Shown here: positions 25,512-33,325 of the stretch, one piece after another
Layout: the number at the start of each line of letters is the position of its first letter
Numbering within the stretch: position 1 is the stretch's first letter
From: Halorientalis regularis
Lineage (GTDB): Archaea > Halobacteriota > Halobacteria > Halobacteriales > Haloarculaceae
Direction: 5' to 3'
DNA: 64,000 nucleotides
NCBI RefSeq assembly: GCF_023698535.1
Contig: NZ_JALJCL010000004.1
Span: 62,001 to 126,000, forward strand
Notes under the pieces: model-generated
What the model saw: the letters and a program-made list of their open reading frames with translations, nothing else
Told to the model about the DNA's origin: nothing
Databases searched by the model: none
Translations under genes and position numbers: made by a program

Positions 25512-26093
25512 ATGCTCATCACGCTGGAGGGGATCGACGGCAGCGGCAAGACCACCGTCTGGGAGGGCCTGCGCGGGGAACTCGACGGCGGGGTCACCTT
25601 CACGCGCGAGCCCACCGACTCCTGGTACGGCGAGGCCGTCGCCCGCTCCATCGGCGACGACGACGCCGACCCGCTCGCGGAACTGTTCCTCTACACCGCC
25701 GACCACGCCGACCACCTCTCGCGGGTCGTCAAGCCCGCGCTAGAGGCCGGCGATCTGGTGATCTCCGACCGCTACTCGGATTCGCGGTACGCCTACCAGG
25801 GCGCGACCCTCGAGGGGACCATCGACGACCCGATGGCCTACGTCCAGCGCGTCCACGACCCGTTCACGCGCGCGCCCGATCTGACGCTTTACTTCGACGT
25901 GGACCCCGAGACGGGTGCCGACCGGAGCGGTGCGACCAACAAGTTCGAGGCCGCGGACTATCTCGCCCGCGTGCAGGACAACTACGAACGATTGATCGAG
26001 ACCGACCCGGACCGGTTCGTCCGGATCGATGCCACCCAGTCACCCGAGGCGGTCCTCGCGACCGCGCGCGACGAGATCGAGCGCCGGCGCTAG
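25512..26093 (+). CDS. tmk: Thymidylate kinase
   Basis: A 193-residue dTMP kinase. The P-loop [11 protein letters not shown] (residues 5-15), the dTMP-binding [13 protein letters not shown] (about 86-98) and [11 protein letters not shown] are intact. It makes dTDP for DNA synthesis. The stop TAG lies in CTAG 26090-26093, shared with the stop of the convergent membrane-protein gene. Confidence 0.95.
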   Translation: MLITLEGIDGSGKTTVWEGLRGELDGGVTFTREPTDSWYGEAVARSIGDDDADPLAELFLYTADHADHLSRVVKPALEAGDLVISDRYSDSRYAYQGATLEGTIDDPMAYVQRVHDPFTRAPDLTLYFDVDPETGADRSGATNKFEAADYLARVQDNYERLIETDPDRFVRIDATQSPEAVLATARDEIERRR

Positions 26094-26413
26094 GTTCGCT
26101 GCCGCCGGTTGTCCGGAACGCTCACGTCGTCGGGTGCGGGCATCCAGAAGAAGTCGAACGCGATGCCGACCGCGAGGGGCACCAGCACCGTCAACGCCAG
26201 CACGGTGCTGGCGCTCCCGAGGTTCGGGCCCAGCACCGACCCGAGCAGGATCGTCGTCCCGACCAGCGGGACGGGCGTGAGGACGACGGCGTAGAGCGCA
26301 CTCCCCCACTGCGTGTTCAGCCGGACGCGGAAAAACCGGGTCGCCAGCGCCGCGATGGCAGTGTTGAGTCCCACGATGACCAGCAACCCGGCGATGTCGA
26401 CGGCCGAGACCAT
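26090..26413 (-). CDS. Small haloarchaeal membrane protein
   Basis: A 107-residue protein with three hydrophobic segments ([60 protein letters not shown]) and a short polar tail ([18 protein letters not shown]). Family not recognised. ATG 26413 is preferred; upstream codons in the long frame are basic and run into the opposite promoter. It converges on tmk and diverges from the E1-alpha-tail gene. Confidence 0.7.
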   Translation of the reverse strand: MVSAVDIAGLLVIVGLNTAIAALATRFFRVRLNTQWGSALYAVVLTPVPLVGTTILLGSVLGPNLGSASTVLALTVLVPLAVGIAFDFFWMPAPDDVSVPDNRRQRT

Positions 26414-26498
26414 ACCCCGTGTACGGCCCGGGACGCCTTGGGGGTGTCGAATTCCCAACCCCATCGCGTTTAAGCGCCGTCGCGTCCTGTGTAAGGCC

Positions 26499-26696
26499 AT
26501 GCACCGGGTCGTCGACGAGGGATTCCGCGAGCGCGCTCGGGAGGGTGCCGAGCGAGCGGTCGACCGGGCGGTCGCGGCCGCCGAAGCAGTACCGGATCCC
26601 GACCCGAGCGACGTGTTCGATTTCGCGTACGAGACACTGCCGCCGCGGCTGGCGACCCAGCGTGAGGCGATCCGCGACCGTCACGGCGACGAGTAA
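26499..26696 (+). CDS. Free-standing C-terminal tail of 2-oxoacid dehydrogenase E1-alpha (65 residues)
   Basis: The 65-residue product (EGAERAVDRAVAAAEAVPDP, then DPSDVFDFAYETLPPRLATQ) matches the extreme C-terminus of pyruvate/branched-chain 2-oxoacid dehydrogenase E1-alpha subunits, which end in a helix, a DPDP turn, an F-x-Y element and a PPRL-x-x-QR helix. No thiamine-diphosphate domain precedes it. It nevertheless has its own TATA-like GTTTAAGC about 30 bp upstream of ATG 26499, so it looks expressed rather than dead. It could be a gene remnant or a dedicated small protein binding the same partner surface. Confidence 0.6.
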   Translation: MHRVVDEGFRERAREGAERAVDRAVAAAEAVPDPDPSDVFDFAYETLPPRLATQREAIRDRHGDE

Positions 26697-26729
26697 CGGG
26701 CCACGCTCCGGCGGCTCGCCATTAGCCGA

Positions 26730-26960
26730 CTACTCCAGACAAATGTAAGTTCGCGTGTCCGCGACCCCGTCGAGGTCGCGCACGTCCGTCGCGACTGAGT
26801 GCATCACGTCGTAGACCTCCTCGCCCTGGGCCTCGATGATGATATCGTACTTCCCGGCGACGATGTGTGCCTCGGTGACCCCCGGGAGCGACCGCGTCGC
26901 TTCCAGGAGCGCCTCCGATTTGCCCGCCGCCGTCTTCACCATGATGTAGGCCCGGACCAT
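26730..26960 (-). CDS. Stand-alone Lrp/AsnC ligand-binding (RAM) domain protein
   Basis: A 76-residue protein equal to the RAM domain of Lrp/AsnC regulators without the HTH: MVRAYIMVKTAAGKSEALLE, GVTEAHIVAGKYDIIIEAQG and a closing ADTRTYICLE strand. Such domains bind amino acids and form dimers or octamers. ATG 26960 aligns with the start of its paralogue at 27769. It diverges from trkA, and the paralogue sits just downstream of trkA, so the two RAM proteins bracket the potassium regulator. Confidence 0.85.
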   Translation of the reverse strand: MVRAYIMVKTAAGKSEALLEATRSLPGVTEAHIVAGKYDIIIEAQGEEVYDVMHSVATDVRDLDGVADTRTYICLE

Positions 26961-27076
26961 GGCCCATGCTACTCCACCACACATCAAAAGCTTTTATGCG
27001 GACGCGACGCCGCCACGTCCCCGAATCGACGGGTCGCCGGGATAGCTTTAAGCCGTCCCGTGGCAGATTGTGCCAT

Positions 27077-27766
27077 ATGAGATTCGTTATCGTGGGTGCC
27101 GGTCGCGTCGGGCTCCGGACCGCCCGCGTCTTACAGGAGAGCGGCCACGAGGTCGTCGTCGTCGAGAGCGATCCGACCTCGGTCGACCGCGCCCGCAAGG
27201 AAGGGTTCGACGTGATCGAGGGCGACGGCTCGACCGAGGAAGTCCTCGCGAAGGCCGACCTCACGACCGCGGACGCGCTGGGCGCGCTCTCTGGCGACCT
27301 GAACGACAACTTCATCGCCTGCATGATCGCCAAACACCACGGCTGTCGCACGGTCTTGCGCATCAACGAGGACTACCGCGAGGACATCTACCGGAAGTAC
27401 GCCTCCGAGGTCGACGAGGTGATCTACCCCGAACGGCTGGGTGCCATCGCCGCCAAGAACGCGCTGTTGGGCGGGTCGATCCGCGCTGTCGCCGACATCG
27501 CCCGCAACCTCCAGATGGTCGAGTTGACCGTCACCGGCGACTCGCCGATGCAGGGGTACACTCTCAGCGAACTCGAACTGCCCGCCAAATCCCGCGTCCT
27601 GGCCTTCGGCAAGCAGGACGACGCCTACGGCCTCCCCGACGCCGACGCCTCGCTGGAGGCCGGTGACCGACTGGTGGTCCTCGCCGACTTCGGCGTGCTG
27701 GACGACGTGCGCCGCATCGTCGTCGGTGACAGTCAGGGCCGCGCCACGGCCGCCGGAGGTGTCTGA
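27077..27766 (+). CDS. trkA: TrkA-type potassium uptake regulator (RCK N and C domains)
   Basis: A 229-residue protein. The N-terminal Rossmann RCK domain has RFVIVGAGRVGLRTARVL with acidic VVVESDP binding NAD(H), then a GDGSTEEVL turn. The C-terminal TrkA-C domain follows (about 140-225, MVELTVTGDSPMQGYTLSEL). These proteins gate Trk/Ktr potassium transporters in response to NAD(H)/ATP; no transporter gene is adjacent. ATG 27077 gives the canonical N-terminus; the frame extends upstream only through the promoter. Confidence 0.92.
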   Translation: MRFVIVGAGRVGLRTARVLQESGHEVVVVESDPTSVDRARKEGFDVIEGDGSTEEVLAKADLTTADALGALSGDLNDNFIACMIAKHHGCRTVLRINEDYREDIYRKYASEVDEVIYPERLGAIAAKNALLGGSIRAVADIARNLQMVELTVTGDSPMQGYTLSELELPAKSRVLAFGKQDDAYGLPDADASLEAGDRLVVLADFGVLDDVRRIVVGDSQGRATAAGGV

Positions 27767-27768
27767 CC

Positions 27769-27999
27769 GTGGTGGTCGCCTACGTCATGGTCAAGGCCCA
27801 CGCGGGCGACGCCGACCGCATCAAGGCCGACATCGACGCCGTCGACGGCGTCGTCGAGTCCTCCATCGTCGCCGGCGACGTGGACTTCATCGCCAAAGTC
27901 GAGGTCGACTCCCCGGCCGCCGTCAAGGACGTGGCCGCCGCCGGCATCCAGGAGATCGACGGCATCGAGTCCACGCAGACCTACATCGCGATGGACTAA
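27769..27999 (+). CDS. Stand-alone Lrp/AsnC ligand-binding (RAM) domain protein
   Basis: A 76-residue RAM domain paralogous to 26730-26960: VVAYVMVKAHAGDADRIKAD, GVVESSIVAGDVDFIAKVEV and the closing STQTYIAMD. GTG 27769 is preferred because it aligns with the paralogue's start and GGAGGT (27755-27760) lies 8 nt upstream. It begins 2 bp after the trkA stop, so they are probably one operon; it may sense an amino acid or nucleotide to tune TrkA. The stop codon lies inside the outer arm of the nested hairpin 27995-28053. Confidence 0.87.
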   Translation: MVVAYVMVKAHAGDADRIKADIDAVDGVVESSIVAGDVDFIAKVEVDSPAAVKDVAAAGIQEIDGIESTQTYIAMD

Positions 28000-28053
28000 A
28001 TTTCTACTTCGGGGGGATTCGCCGAAGGCGAACCCCCCTCGCAAAAATTTAGT
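27995..28053. terminator. Nested hairpin covering the stop codon of the RAM gene
   Basis: Outer arms ACTAAATTT (27995-28003) and AAATTTAGT (28045-28053) enclose an inner GC-rich hairpin (28011-28038; GGGGGG/CCCCCC plus TTCGCC/GGCGAA, one bulged A, GAA loop). The outer left arm contains the TAA stop. It would act as a terminator after trkA-RAM. Confidence 0.6.
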
Positions 28054-28125
28054 ATAAAAACTTCCCGGACGCTCGCTCCGCTCGCGTCCGGTGAACCGGC
28101 GCGCTCCGCGCGCCGACTGCTGGCA
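28054..28125. repeat. Hairpin array (dispersed structured element, locus 2)
   Basis: After the nested hairpin come CCGGACGC ... GCGTCCGG (28065-28091) and CGGCGCGC TCC GCGCGCCG (28097-28115). The last module, with its lead-in GTGAACCGGCGCGCTCCGCG, is repeated exactly at 31575-31600. No protein-coding capacity. Confidence 0.75.
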
Positions 28126-28211
28126 GCAACAGCAGAGCTACCACTCCCGCACAGCCACCGCGCCGCACCCCTCCGGTACGCACTTGTTCCTGCCAGCCGA
28201 CACCGTCCGAC

Positions 28212-28631
28212 ATGGCCCGGTCCCTGACCCGTCTCGATGCGATCAGCGGCGGACTGGCTCTGCTCACCGCGCTGGCCGGTCTCGCCGTCTACCCCCGCCT
28301 CCCCGCCGAGGTGGCGATCCACTTCTCGGCGTCGGGACAGCCCGACAACTACGCTCCGAGGGCCGTCGCGGTGGCGGCCATACCGGTCGTGATGGTCCTC
28401 ACCCACCTCGTAATAAAGTGGGCGGCCCGGGTCGATCCGCCGGACGACCCCCGAACGATGCGGGGGATCACGGTCGCGACGATGCTCCTGCTCGCGGTCG
28501 TCCATGGACTCGTCCTCGCGTGGAACCTCGGCTACGCCGTCCCGTTCGACCTCGTACTGGTCGGTGTTCTGGTGTGGGGTGCGCTGGTCGCCGGCTACGC
28601 CGTCGTCCGCGAGTACGGGCTCGGGATCTGA
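28212..28631 (+). CDS. DUF1648-like membrane protein
   Basis: A 139-residue protein with four hydrophobic segments. The first loop LPAEVAIHFSASGQPDNYAP is the DUF1648 signature (proline, H-F/W, G-x-P-D), found in SdpI-like membrane proteins. SdpI gives immunity to a killing peptide in Bacillus, but the archaeal role is unknown. ATG 28212 opens the frame. Confidence 0.8.
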   Translation: MARSLTRLDAISGGLALLTALAGLAVYPRLPAEVAIHFSASGQPDNYAPRAVAVAAIPVVMVLTHLVIKWAARVDPPDDPRTMRGITVATMLLLAVVHGLVLAWNLGYAVPFDLVLVGVLVWGALVAGYAVVREYGLGI

Positions 28632-28638
28632 GTCCCCG

Positions 28639-29154
28639 TCAGAGTGGCGTGCCGCCGCGACTGCCGTCATCGCCCTGACTCGCCGCCTTCCCCATGAGGT
28701 CCGCAACGACGCCCTCGTAGTCGTACCCCGGGACGACGCCTTCGACGTAGGTCCCCTCGACGTATTCGGCGAAGGCCTTCGCCACGTCCGGCGCGCGGTC
28801 GGCGTTGCCGAACTCGAACTCGAACGCGGCGACGGCCTCGTCCGCGTCCTCGGTGAGCGTCACTGCGTCGAGGTCCACGTCGGCCCGCGTCACCGACGGT
28901 GCGTCTCCCAGGCGGCGCTCGAGGGTGTCGAACCAACCCCCCTCCACTGCGTCGCCAACGTCGCCGTCGACAGCCGCCGAGAGCATCGGCATCCGGACCA
29001 CGAGCCGGTAGGCCAGTGCCCAGTCGTCGGTCTCGTCGGCCGTCACGTGGCCGTCGAATCGCGTCGTCGTCACACGGTAGCCGTCGCCGTCGCGCTCGAA
29101 GGCGTCGTGGCCCTCGAACGCCCGCTCGGCCCGCTCCGGAATCTCGTCGGTCAT
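28639..29154 (-). CDS. DUF5813-family haloarchaeal protein
   Basis: A 171-residue soluble, strongly acidic protein. The start ERAERAFEGHDAFERDGDGY followed by VTTTRFDGHVTADE and a central VVRMPMLSAAVD matches the haloarchaeal DUF5813 family. No catalytic motif is visible and the function is unknown. ATG 29154 is the family-like start; the upstream extension runs into the duplicated tRNA fragment. Confidence 0.8.
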   Translation of the reverse strand: MTDEIPERAERAFEGHDAFERDGDGYRVTTTRFDGHVTADETDDWALAYRLVVRMPMLSAAVDGDVGDAVEGGWFDTLERRLGDAPSVTRADVDLDAVTLTEDADEAVAAFEFEFGNADRAPDVAKAFAEYVEGTYVEGVVPGYDYEGVVADLMGKAASQGDDGSRGGTPL

Positions 29155-29207
29155 TGCAGGCCCGTACGCGAGCGGACGACAAAAACGCATTGTGTGCGTC
29201 GCGCCAC

Positions 29208-29248
29208 GAACTGCGCCGCGACTCCACGTGAGGGAGGGGATTCGAACC
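29208..29248 (-). repeat. Duplicated 3' end of tRNA-Leu with 3' flank
   Basis: This 41-bp segment matches 29330-29370 at 38 positions. The shared part covers the T-arm/acceptor 3' end of the tRNA-Leu gene (GAGGGAGGGGATT-GAACC in plus-strand reading) and 18-20 bp beyond it. It is a tRNA fragment, lacking D and anticodon arms. It may be a scar of integration or of tandem duplication. Confidence 0.7.
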
Positions 29249-29348
29249 ACGGTCGGTCCCGTTCGCTCGCTTCGCTCGCTCACCTCTCACTCCCTGACTC
29301 AAATCCAACCGACGATTCCGTCGCGGCGCGAACTGCGCCGCGACTCCA

Positions 29349-29432
29349 TGCGAGGGAGGGGATTTGAACCCCTGGACCCCTACGGGAGCGGATCTTAAGT
29401 CCGCCGCCGTTTCCAGGCTTGGCTACCCTCGC
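29349..29432 (-). tRNA. tRNA-Leu (anticodon UAA)
   Basis: The minus strand folds into a class II tRNA: the acceptor stem GCGAGGG pairs with CCCTCGC, the anticodon stem-loop GGACTTAAGATCC presents UAA, there is a long variable arm (CTCCCGTAGGGGTCC region), and the T-arm is GGGGTTCAAATCCCC. The discriminator A is at 29349. No intron and no encoded CCA. A partial copy of its 3' end lies about 122 bp downstream. Confidence 0.93.
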
Positions 29433-29592
29433 ACATCCGTCCCTCCATCCGTGAGGGGTTTGTCGGTTTCGGTCCGCCACAGCCCTGCTTGCACTCGCCA
29501 GCCAGTGGCTTGTCCAGCGTCTCGACCGAGCCCCAGCCACGACCGAGGGCTCCGACTCCGTCGTCGCCGAGACCAGACACGACGGCGAGGCG

Positions 29593-29736
29593 ATGACCAC
29601 GACCGACCTCGTCGCGCTGATCGAACGCCAGCGCGAGACCGGCCGCCTCGTCGAGGACGCCGACCAGCACCGCAACGCCGGGGTCTACCGCGCCGAAGAC
29701 GCAGCAGGACTCCGCGACGAGACCACCCGGCAGTGA
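29593..29736 (+). CDS. Possible small protein (47 residues)
   Basis: From ATG 29593 the frame encodes MTTTDLVALIERQRETGRLV and an acidic remainder ending DETTRQ. Codon third positions and acidity look like genuine haloarchaeal coding. The frame is open upstream of the ATG, also with coding-like residues, so this may be the tail of a decayed larger gene. It ends immediately before the stop of the convergent ferredoxin gene. No family recognised. Confidence 0.35.
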   Translation: MTTTDLVALIERQRETGRLVEDADQHRNAGVYRAEDAAGLRDETTRQ

Positions 29737-30078
29737 CTACCAGTCGACGCTGAGCGTTCCGTCGCCTTCGGGATCGGGCGCGATCTCCTCGTTCGTCCGG
29801 CGGTCGACGACGTGGATGATCCCTTTGTCCTTTTTGGCCGGACAGGCCTCCGCGGCCGCGATGTTGTGATCGAGGTCCTCCTCGCCGAAGAAGTAGGTCT
29901 CTGGCTTGGCGATCCCCGTCGAGATGTCCAGGTTCCAGTTGTCCGAGTACTCGGCGCACTTGCCCGCGCCGAAGCACTTGTTCGCCTCGAAGATGATCTT
30001 GTACGGCTTCTCCGCGACCGGCGGCGCGTCCTGCTCGCCGATCTCGCTGGGGTCCACGGGTTCGTCCGCCTCGCTCAT
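29737..30078 (-). CDS. Ferredoxin, probably [3Fe-4S]
   Basis: A 113-residue protein with only three cysteines: C35 and C41 in NKCFGAGKCAEY, and C79 in EACPAKK. The C-X5-C ... C-P pattern is that of single-cluster [3Fe-4S] ferredoxins, in which the second ligand of the CXXCXXC motif is missing (Gly here). It should carry single electrons in the cytoplasm; partner unknown. N-terminal 25 residues are an acidic extension. ATG 30078 is the start that excludes basic upstream residues. Confidence 0.8.
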   Translation of the reverse strand: MSEADEPVDPSEIGEQDAPPVAEKPYKIIFEANKCFGAGKCAEYSDNWNLDISTGIAKPETYFFGEEDLDHNIAAAEACPAKKDKGIIHVVDRRTNEEIAPDPEGDGTLSVDW

Positions 30079-30161
30079 ACCACCGGCTTGGTCCCGGGCG
30101 GTCTTTCCGTTGTCGCTTTCGGCCCGGCAGAAATACACCTCAGAAGTGAACGGACGGCGAT

Positions 30162-30707
30162 CTATTGGTGGATCGTGACGCCCTCGATCTCGACGGGGTC
30201 GTGGGGCTTGTCCTGCCCGTCGGTCGGCACGTTGCCGATCTCCTCGACGACGTCCATCCCGTCGGTGACTTCGCCGAAGACGGCGTGTTTGCCGTCCAGG
30301 TGGGGCTGGGCGTCCAGTGTGATGAAGAACTGCGACCCGTTCGTGTCGGGGCCGCTGTTGGCCATCGAGAGCTTGCCGGGACCGTCGTGTGTCAGTTCCT
30401 CGTGGAACTCGTCGTCGAACTGGTAGCCGGGGCCGCCGCGGCCGGTGCCGGTCGGATCTCCCCCTTGAATCATGAAGTCCTCGATGATCCGGTGGAACGT
30501 GACGCCCTCGTACAGCGAGTCGCCGCGGATCTCGCCGGACTCGGGGTCCTCCCACGTCGTCGTCGCGGGCGCGGGTTCGTCGTCGGCCGCCGGGTCGTGT
30601 TCCGCCAGGTTGACGAAGTTCTCGACCGTCTTGGGCGCGCGCTCGTCGAACAGGTCGATCTCGATGTCGCCGTGGTTCGTGGACAGCGTCACTGCAAGGT
30701 CACTCAT
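30162..30707 (-). CDS. Cyclophilin-type peptidyl-prolyl cis-trans isomerase
   Basis: A 181-residue cyclophilin. [40 protein letters not shown] (active-site Arg and Gln), [20 protein letters not shown] and [12 protein letters not shown] cover the whole active site. An acidic insertion (about residues 38-65) lies between the second helix and the catalytic strand, as in other haloarchaeal homologues. No signal peptide, so cytoplasmic. ATG 30707 is the family start. Confidence 0.93.
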   Translation of the reverse strand: MSDLAVTLSTNHGDIEIDLFDERAPKTVENFVNLAEHDPAADDEPAPATTTWEDPESGEIRGDSLYEGVTFHRIIEDFMIQGGDPTGTGRGGPGYQFDDEFHEELTHDGPGKLSMANSGPDTNGSQFFITLDAQPHLDGKHAVFGEVTDGMDVVEEIGNVPTDGQDKPHDPVEIEGVTIHQ

Positions 30708-30744
30708 GGCGTCCACTCCGCGCGGTCGGGAGAAAAGTCTGGTG

Positions 30745-31392
30745 CTAGTCCCGACCGACGGTCGCGGTCACGCCCGCCTCGTCGAACGTGAGTTCGACCA
30801 GCCCGAACGGCGTCCCGCCCCGGACCTTCGTGACCGCCAGACAGGTCTTGACCGACCGATCCACCACGTCCATCCGCACGTCCCACACCTGATCGGCCCG
30901 GGCCAGCGTCATGTCCCGCCGCAGGACCGACGGCGTGTTCTCGTGGCAGTGAAAGAGTCCGACGCTGTCGGTCATCCGCAACGCTCGCTTGCAGGTGTCG
31001 AGGAACTCGCTGTACCGATGCCGGTCACCCTGCTCCAGTTCCGTCGTCGGATCGACGACCAGCAGGGACCCCGCGTCAAGCCCACCCAGGAACTCCTCGG
31101 GTGACCCCAGCACGTCGTCGCCATCGACGGTACGCACGTCCACGTCCAGCGCCGCCTTCCCCATCGGGACCGCCGTCGTCAGCGCGTCGGCCACCTCCTC
31201 CGCCGGCCGGAGCGCCGAGAGGTACCGCGTCGAGTTCGCAGCCGCCATCGCGTACAGGAGCGGCTCGCTCTGTGCGCGCGGCAGTGCCGACACCGCGACG
31301 AGACTCCCCGCCGGTACCCCCCCGCCGAGCCCGCTGTCGAGCAGGTCTACGCCCGTCGAGAGCCGCCCGCTCGGTGCCGTGTCGTCGCTCAT
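30745..31392 (-). CDS. RecA-superfamily (RAD55/KaiC-like) protein with degenerate Walker A
   Basis: A 215-residue protein with a RAD55-like start ([20 protein letters not shown]). The loop that should be GxxGxGK(S/T) reads [15 protein letters not shown] (about 31-45), lacking both glycines and the lysine. The Walker B strand [13 protein letters not shown] and [17 protein letters not shown] region keep the fold. It therefore probably does not hydrolyse ATP in the usual way. Similar haloarchaeal proteins are annotated only as RAD55-family ATPases or transcriptional regulators. Function unknown. Confidence 0.75.
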   Translation of the reverse strand: MSDDTAPSGRLSTGVDLLDSGLGGGVPAGSLVAVSALPRAQSEPLLYAMAAANSTRYLSALRPAEEVADALTTAVPMGKAALDVDVRTVDGDDVLGSPEEFLGGLDAGSLLVVDPTTELEQGDRHRYSEFLDTCKRALRMTDSVGLFHCHENTPSVLRRDMTLARADQVWDVRMDVVDRSVKTCLAVTKVRGGTPFGLVELTFDEAGVTATVGRD

Positions 31393-31709
31393 GGCCCGAC
31401 TCTAGCCGTTGGGACCGATAAGCCTGCCGCCCCACCTTTTTACTGCGAGGGGTCGCCAGCGGCGACCCCCTTCGCAAAAACGTGGTTCCCGCGAGCGGAG
31501 CGAGCGGGAGCTCGACAGAGCTTTGCTCTGTCAGTGGCGCAAAACGTACTCCGCGCTCACTTCGTTCGCGCTGAGTGAACCGGCGCGCTCCGCGCGCCGG
31601 ATGCTCGTGCCCTCCGCAACCGTAACCGCACCGCCCCCGCACCGACTCCGCGACCGCCCCGCCGACCCAGACAGTGCCTGTTTTACGTGCCTGCCCCGAC
31701 GTGCCCGAC
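31393..31709. repeat. Hairpin array (dispersed structured element, locus 3)
   Basis: Hairpins at 31449-31469 (9-bp arms, AGC loop), 31488-31508 (CCCGC/GCGGG), 31514-31532 (GACAGAGC TTT GCTCTGTC) and 31580-31600 (9-bp arms, TCC loop). 31475-31543 is an inverted copy of 41713-41776. The lead-in CTTTTTACTGCG matches locus 1 and the terminal hairpin matches locus 2. No credible gene is encoded in the 317 bp. Confidence 0.8.
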
Positions 31710-32096
31710 ATGAGCAACCGAGAGGCCGACGCGTCCGGGTCGACGGGGTGGCTGAATCCGGAGAAGGCCATCATCATCGTCTGTGCCGCCATCGCACTCC
31801 CGGTCGTCTATTTCCTGACCGAACGGCTGGGGACGATCACGTACCCCGCGATCTTCCCGACGCTGGCCATCGTGTTCATGCCCCCCTTCGTCTACCGGAG
31901 CTACTGGTCGAACCGATACGATGTCGTCCGCGCGACGGGTTGGGGCCTCGTCGCCGGCATCGCCGTCGCCGCAGAGTTTCTCGCCATCATCTTCCTCGCC
32001 GCACCCGCTCTCGGCGGCGACGGGGCCGTCCTGCTGGCGTTCGGGATCGTCGTCCCGGTCGACTATGCCGTCGCCCGGTTCGTGATCGGCCGCTGA
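31710..32096 (+). CDS. Small membrane protein
   Basis: A 128-residue protein with four hydrophobic segments (KAIIIVCAAIALPVVYFL, YPAIFPTLAIVFMPPFV, GWGLVAGIAVAAEFLAIIFL, AVLLAFGIVVPVDYAVA) after an acidic N-terminus. No family recognised. ATG 31710 is chosen because residues before it in the longer frame are part of the preceding element. It ends 9 bp before the convergent TrpD-like gene, with a short CTGAC ... GTCAG inverted repeat spanning the two stop codons. Confidence 0.7.
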   Translation: MSNREADASGSTGWLNPEKAIIIVCAAIALPVVYFLTERLGTITYPAIFPTLAIVFMPPFVYRSYWSNRYDVVRATGWGLVAGIAVAAEFLAIIFLAAPALGGDGAVLLAFGIVVPVDYAVARFVIGR

Positions 32097-32105
32097 CGAC
32101 ACGAG

Positions 32106-33224
32106 TCAGAACGCCCGGAGGTCGTCGAGCACGTCGGCCGCGTCACCGCTCTCGATGGTCTCACGGGCCGCGTCGAGTCCATCTTCCAGACTGTCCACGT
32201 CCTCGCGTGCGTACATCCGCAGGGCGGCGTTGACCGCCACGGCGTCGGCGAACTGGTCGTCGCGGTCGCCCGCAAGGACTTCCTCGGTGATCGTCGCCGA
32301 GTCCTCGGCGATGTCCTCGACCTCCAGGTCCTCGCCGCTGAAGTCCATCCCGTAGTTCGCGGTCTCGATCTCGAAGTCCGCCAGGTCCTCGCCGGCTCGC
32401 GGGTCGCTCCCCTCCCCGCTCGCCGATTCGTCGGTGCTTCGCACCGACCCCCATTCCGCCACGACTGTCGACCCGGGCCGGATGTCGTCATAACCCTCCT
32501 GGCCCTGGAACATCAGCACGCGGGACACGTCCTGTGCCTGGACCGCGCGGAAGGTGTCGACGGTCTTCTCGGCGAACGCGAGGTGGTAGAAACTGCCCAG
32601 ATGCACGTCGGCGTCGGCGGGGTTGGCCAGCGTCTCGACGGTGTTGACGAAGCTCCGCACGCCCATCATGTCCCGGCGCTCCCAGAGGTCGTCGACCCCA
32701 GGGTTGAATGCGGGCTGGTAGTAGTACCCGAAGCCGATCTGGTCGACCATGTCGGCGCTCTCCTCGGGTTCCAGTTCCGTCCGGACACCCAACTCGTCCA
32801 GCACGTGCTTGTACGCGTCGAGCTTCTGGGTGGGGACTCGATCCCCGGAGTGGACGACGACGGGCGTGCCGGCGGCGGCGGCGACGGCACCCGCCGCGAC
32901 GCCCAAGATGGCCGTGGAGTGTTTGCCGTCGTAGTTGGCTCCGCAGTCCACGGGGTCGGCGTCGGGGGCGGCCACGTCGACGGACTCCTCGCGCATCACG
33001 TCGGTGTAGGCCGCCAGTTCCTCGGGGCTGTTGCGCTTCCAGCGGTTGGCCAGCCAGAACGCCCCGAGCGTCGTGGGATCGGGCTCGCCGGCGAGAATCC
33101 GCTGGAACGCCTCCCGGGCCTGGTCGCGGTCCATGTCCTCGGCTGACTTGTGGCCGGACCCGACGACTTCGGTCATCAACCGTTTGAGCGGCCATTCGCC
33201 GAACTGCTGGCTCGCTTGTGCCAT
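32106..33224 (-). CDS. Anthranilate phosphoribosyltransferase-like protein (TrpD2/YbiB-type)
   Basis: A 372-residue member of glycosyltransferase family 3. The N-terminal helical domain contains EWPLKRLMTEVVGSGHKSAE and TLGAFWLANRWK. The PRPP loop region reads DCGANYDGKHSTAILGVAAG, then GTPVVVHSGDRVPTQK, where true TrpD has GTGGD and KHGN; this places it with the TrpD2-like group, whose members may not make tryptophan. An acidic Gly/Ser insertion (SVRSTDESASGEGSDPRAGE) sits in the C-terminal part. No trp genes are adjacent. ATG 33224 begins the conserved region. Confidence 0.75.
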   Translation of the reverse strand: MAQASQQFGEWPLKRLMTEVVGSGHKSAEDMDRDQAREAFQRILAGEPDPTTLGAFWLANRWKRNSPEELAAYTDVMREESVDVAAPDADPVDCGANYDGKHSTAILGVAAGAVAAAAGTPVVVHSGDRVPTQKLDAYKHVLDELGVRTELEPEESADMVDQIGFGYYYQPAFNPGVDDLWERRDMMGVRSFVNTVETLANPADADVHLGSFYHLAFAEKTVDTFRAVQAQDVSRVLMFQGQEGYDDIRPGSTVVAEWGSVRSTDESASGEGSDPRAGEDLADFEIETANYGMDFSGEDLEVEDIAEDSATITEEVLAGDRDDQFADAVAVNAALRMYAREDVDSLEDGLDAARETIESGDAADVLDDLRAF

Positions 33225-33325
33225 GTTCGACTGTCGGCACGCCAGCGCGAAATACTTCACGAAGCCGTCGCTTGTGATCCGTTCGAAAATCCCGTTCCGA
33301 ACTGTGCGATCCGGGCAGTGATCGC

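Noticed and set aside
29208-29248. Second tRNA gene
   Set aside because: Only the T-arm/acceptor 3' part is present; D and anticodon arms are missing.
32428-32450. Frameshift or foreign insertion in the TrpD-like gene
   Set aside because: The Ser/Gly/Asp/Glu-rich stretch keeps the frame and is typical of acidic loop insertions in haloarchaeal enzymes.
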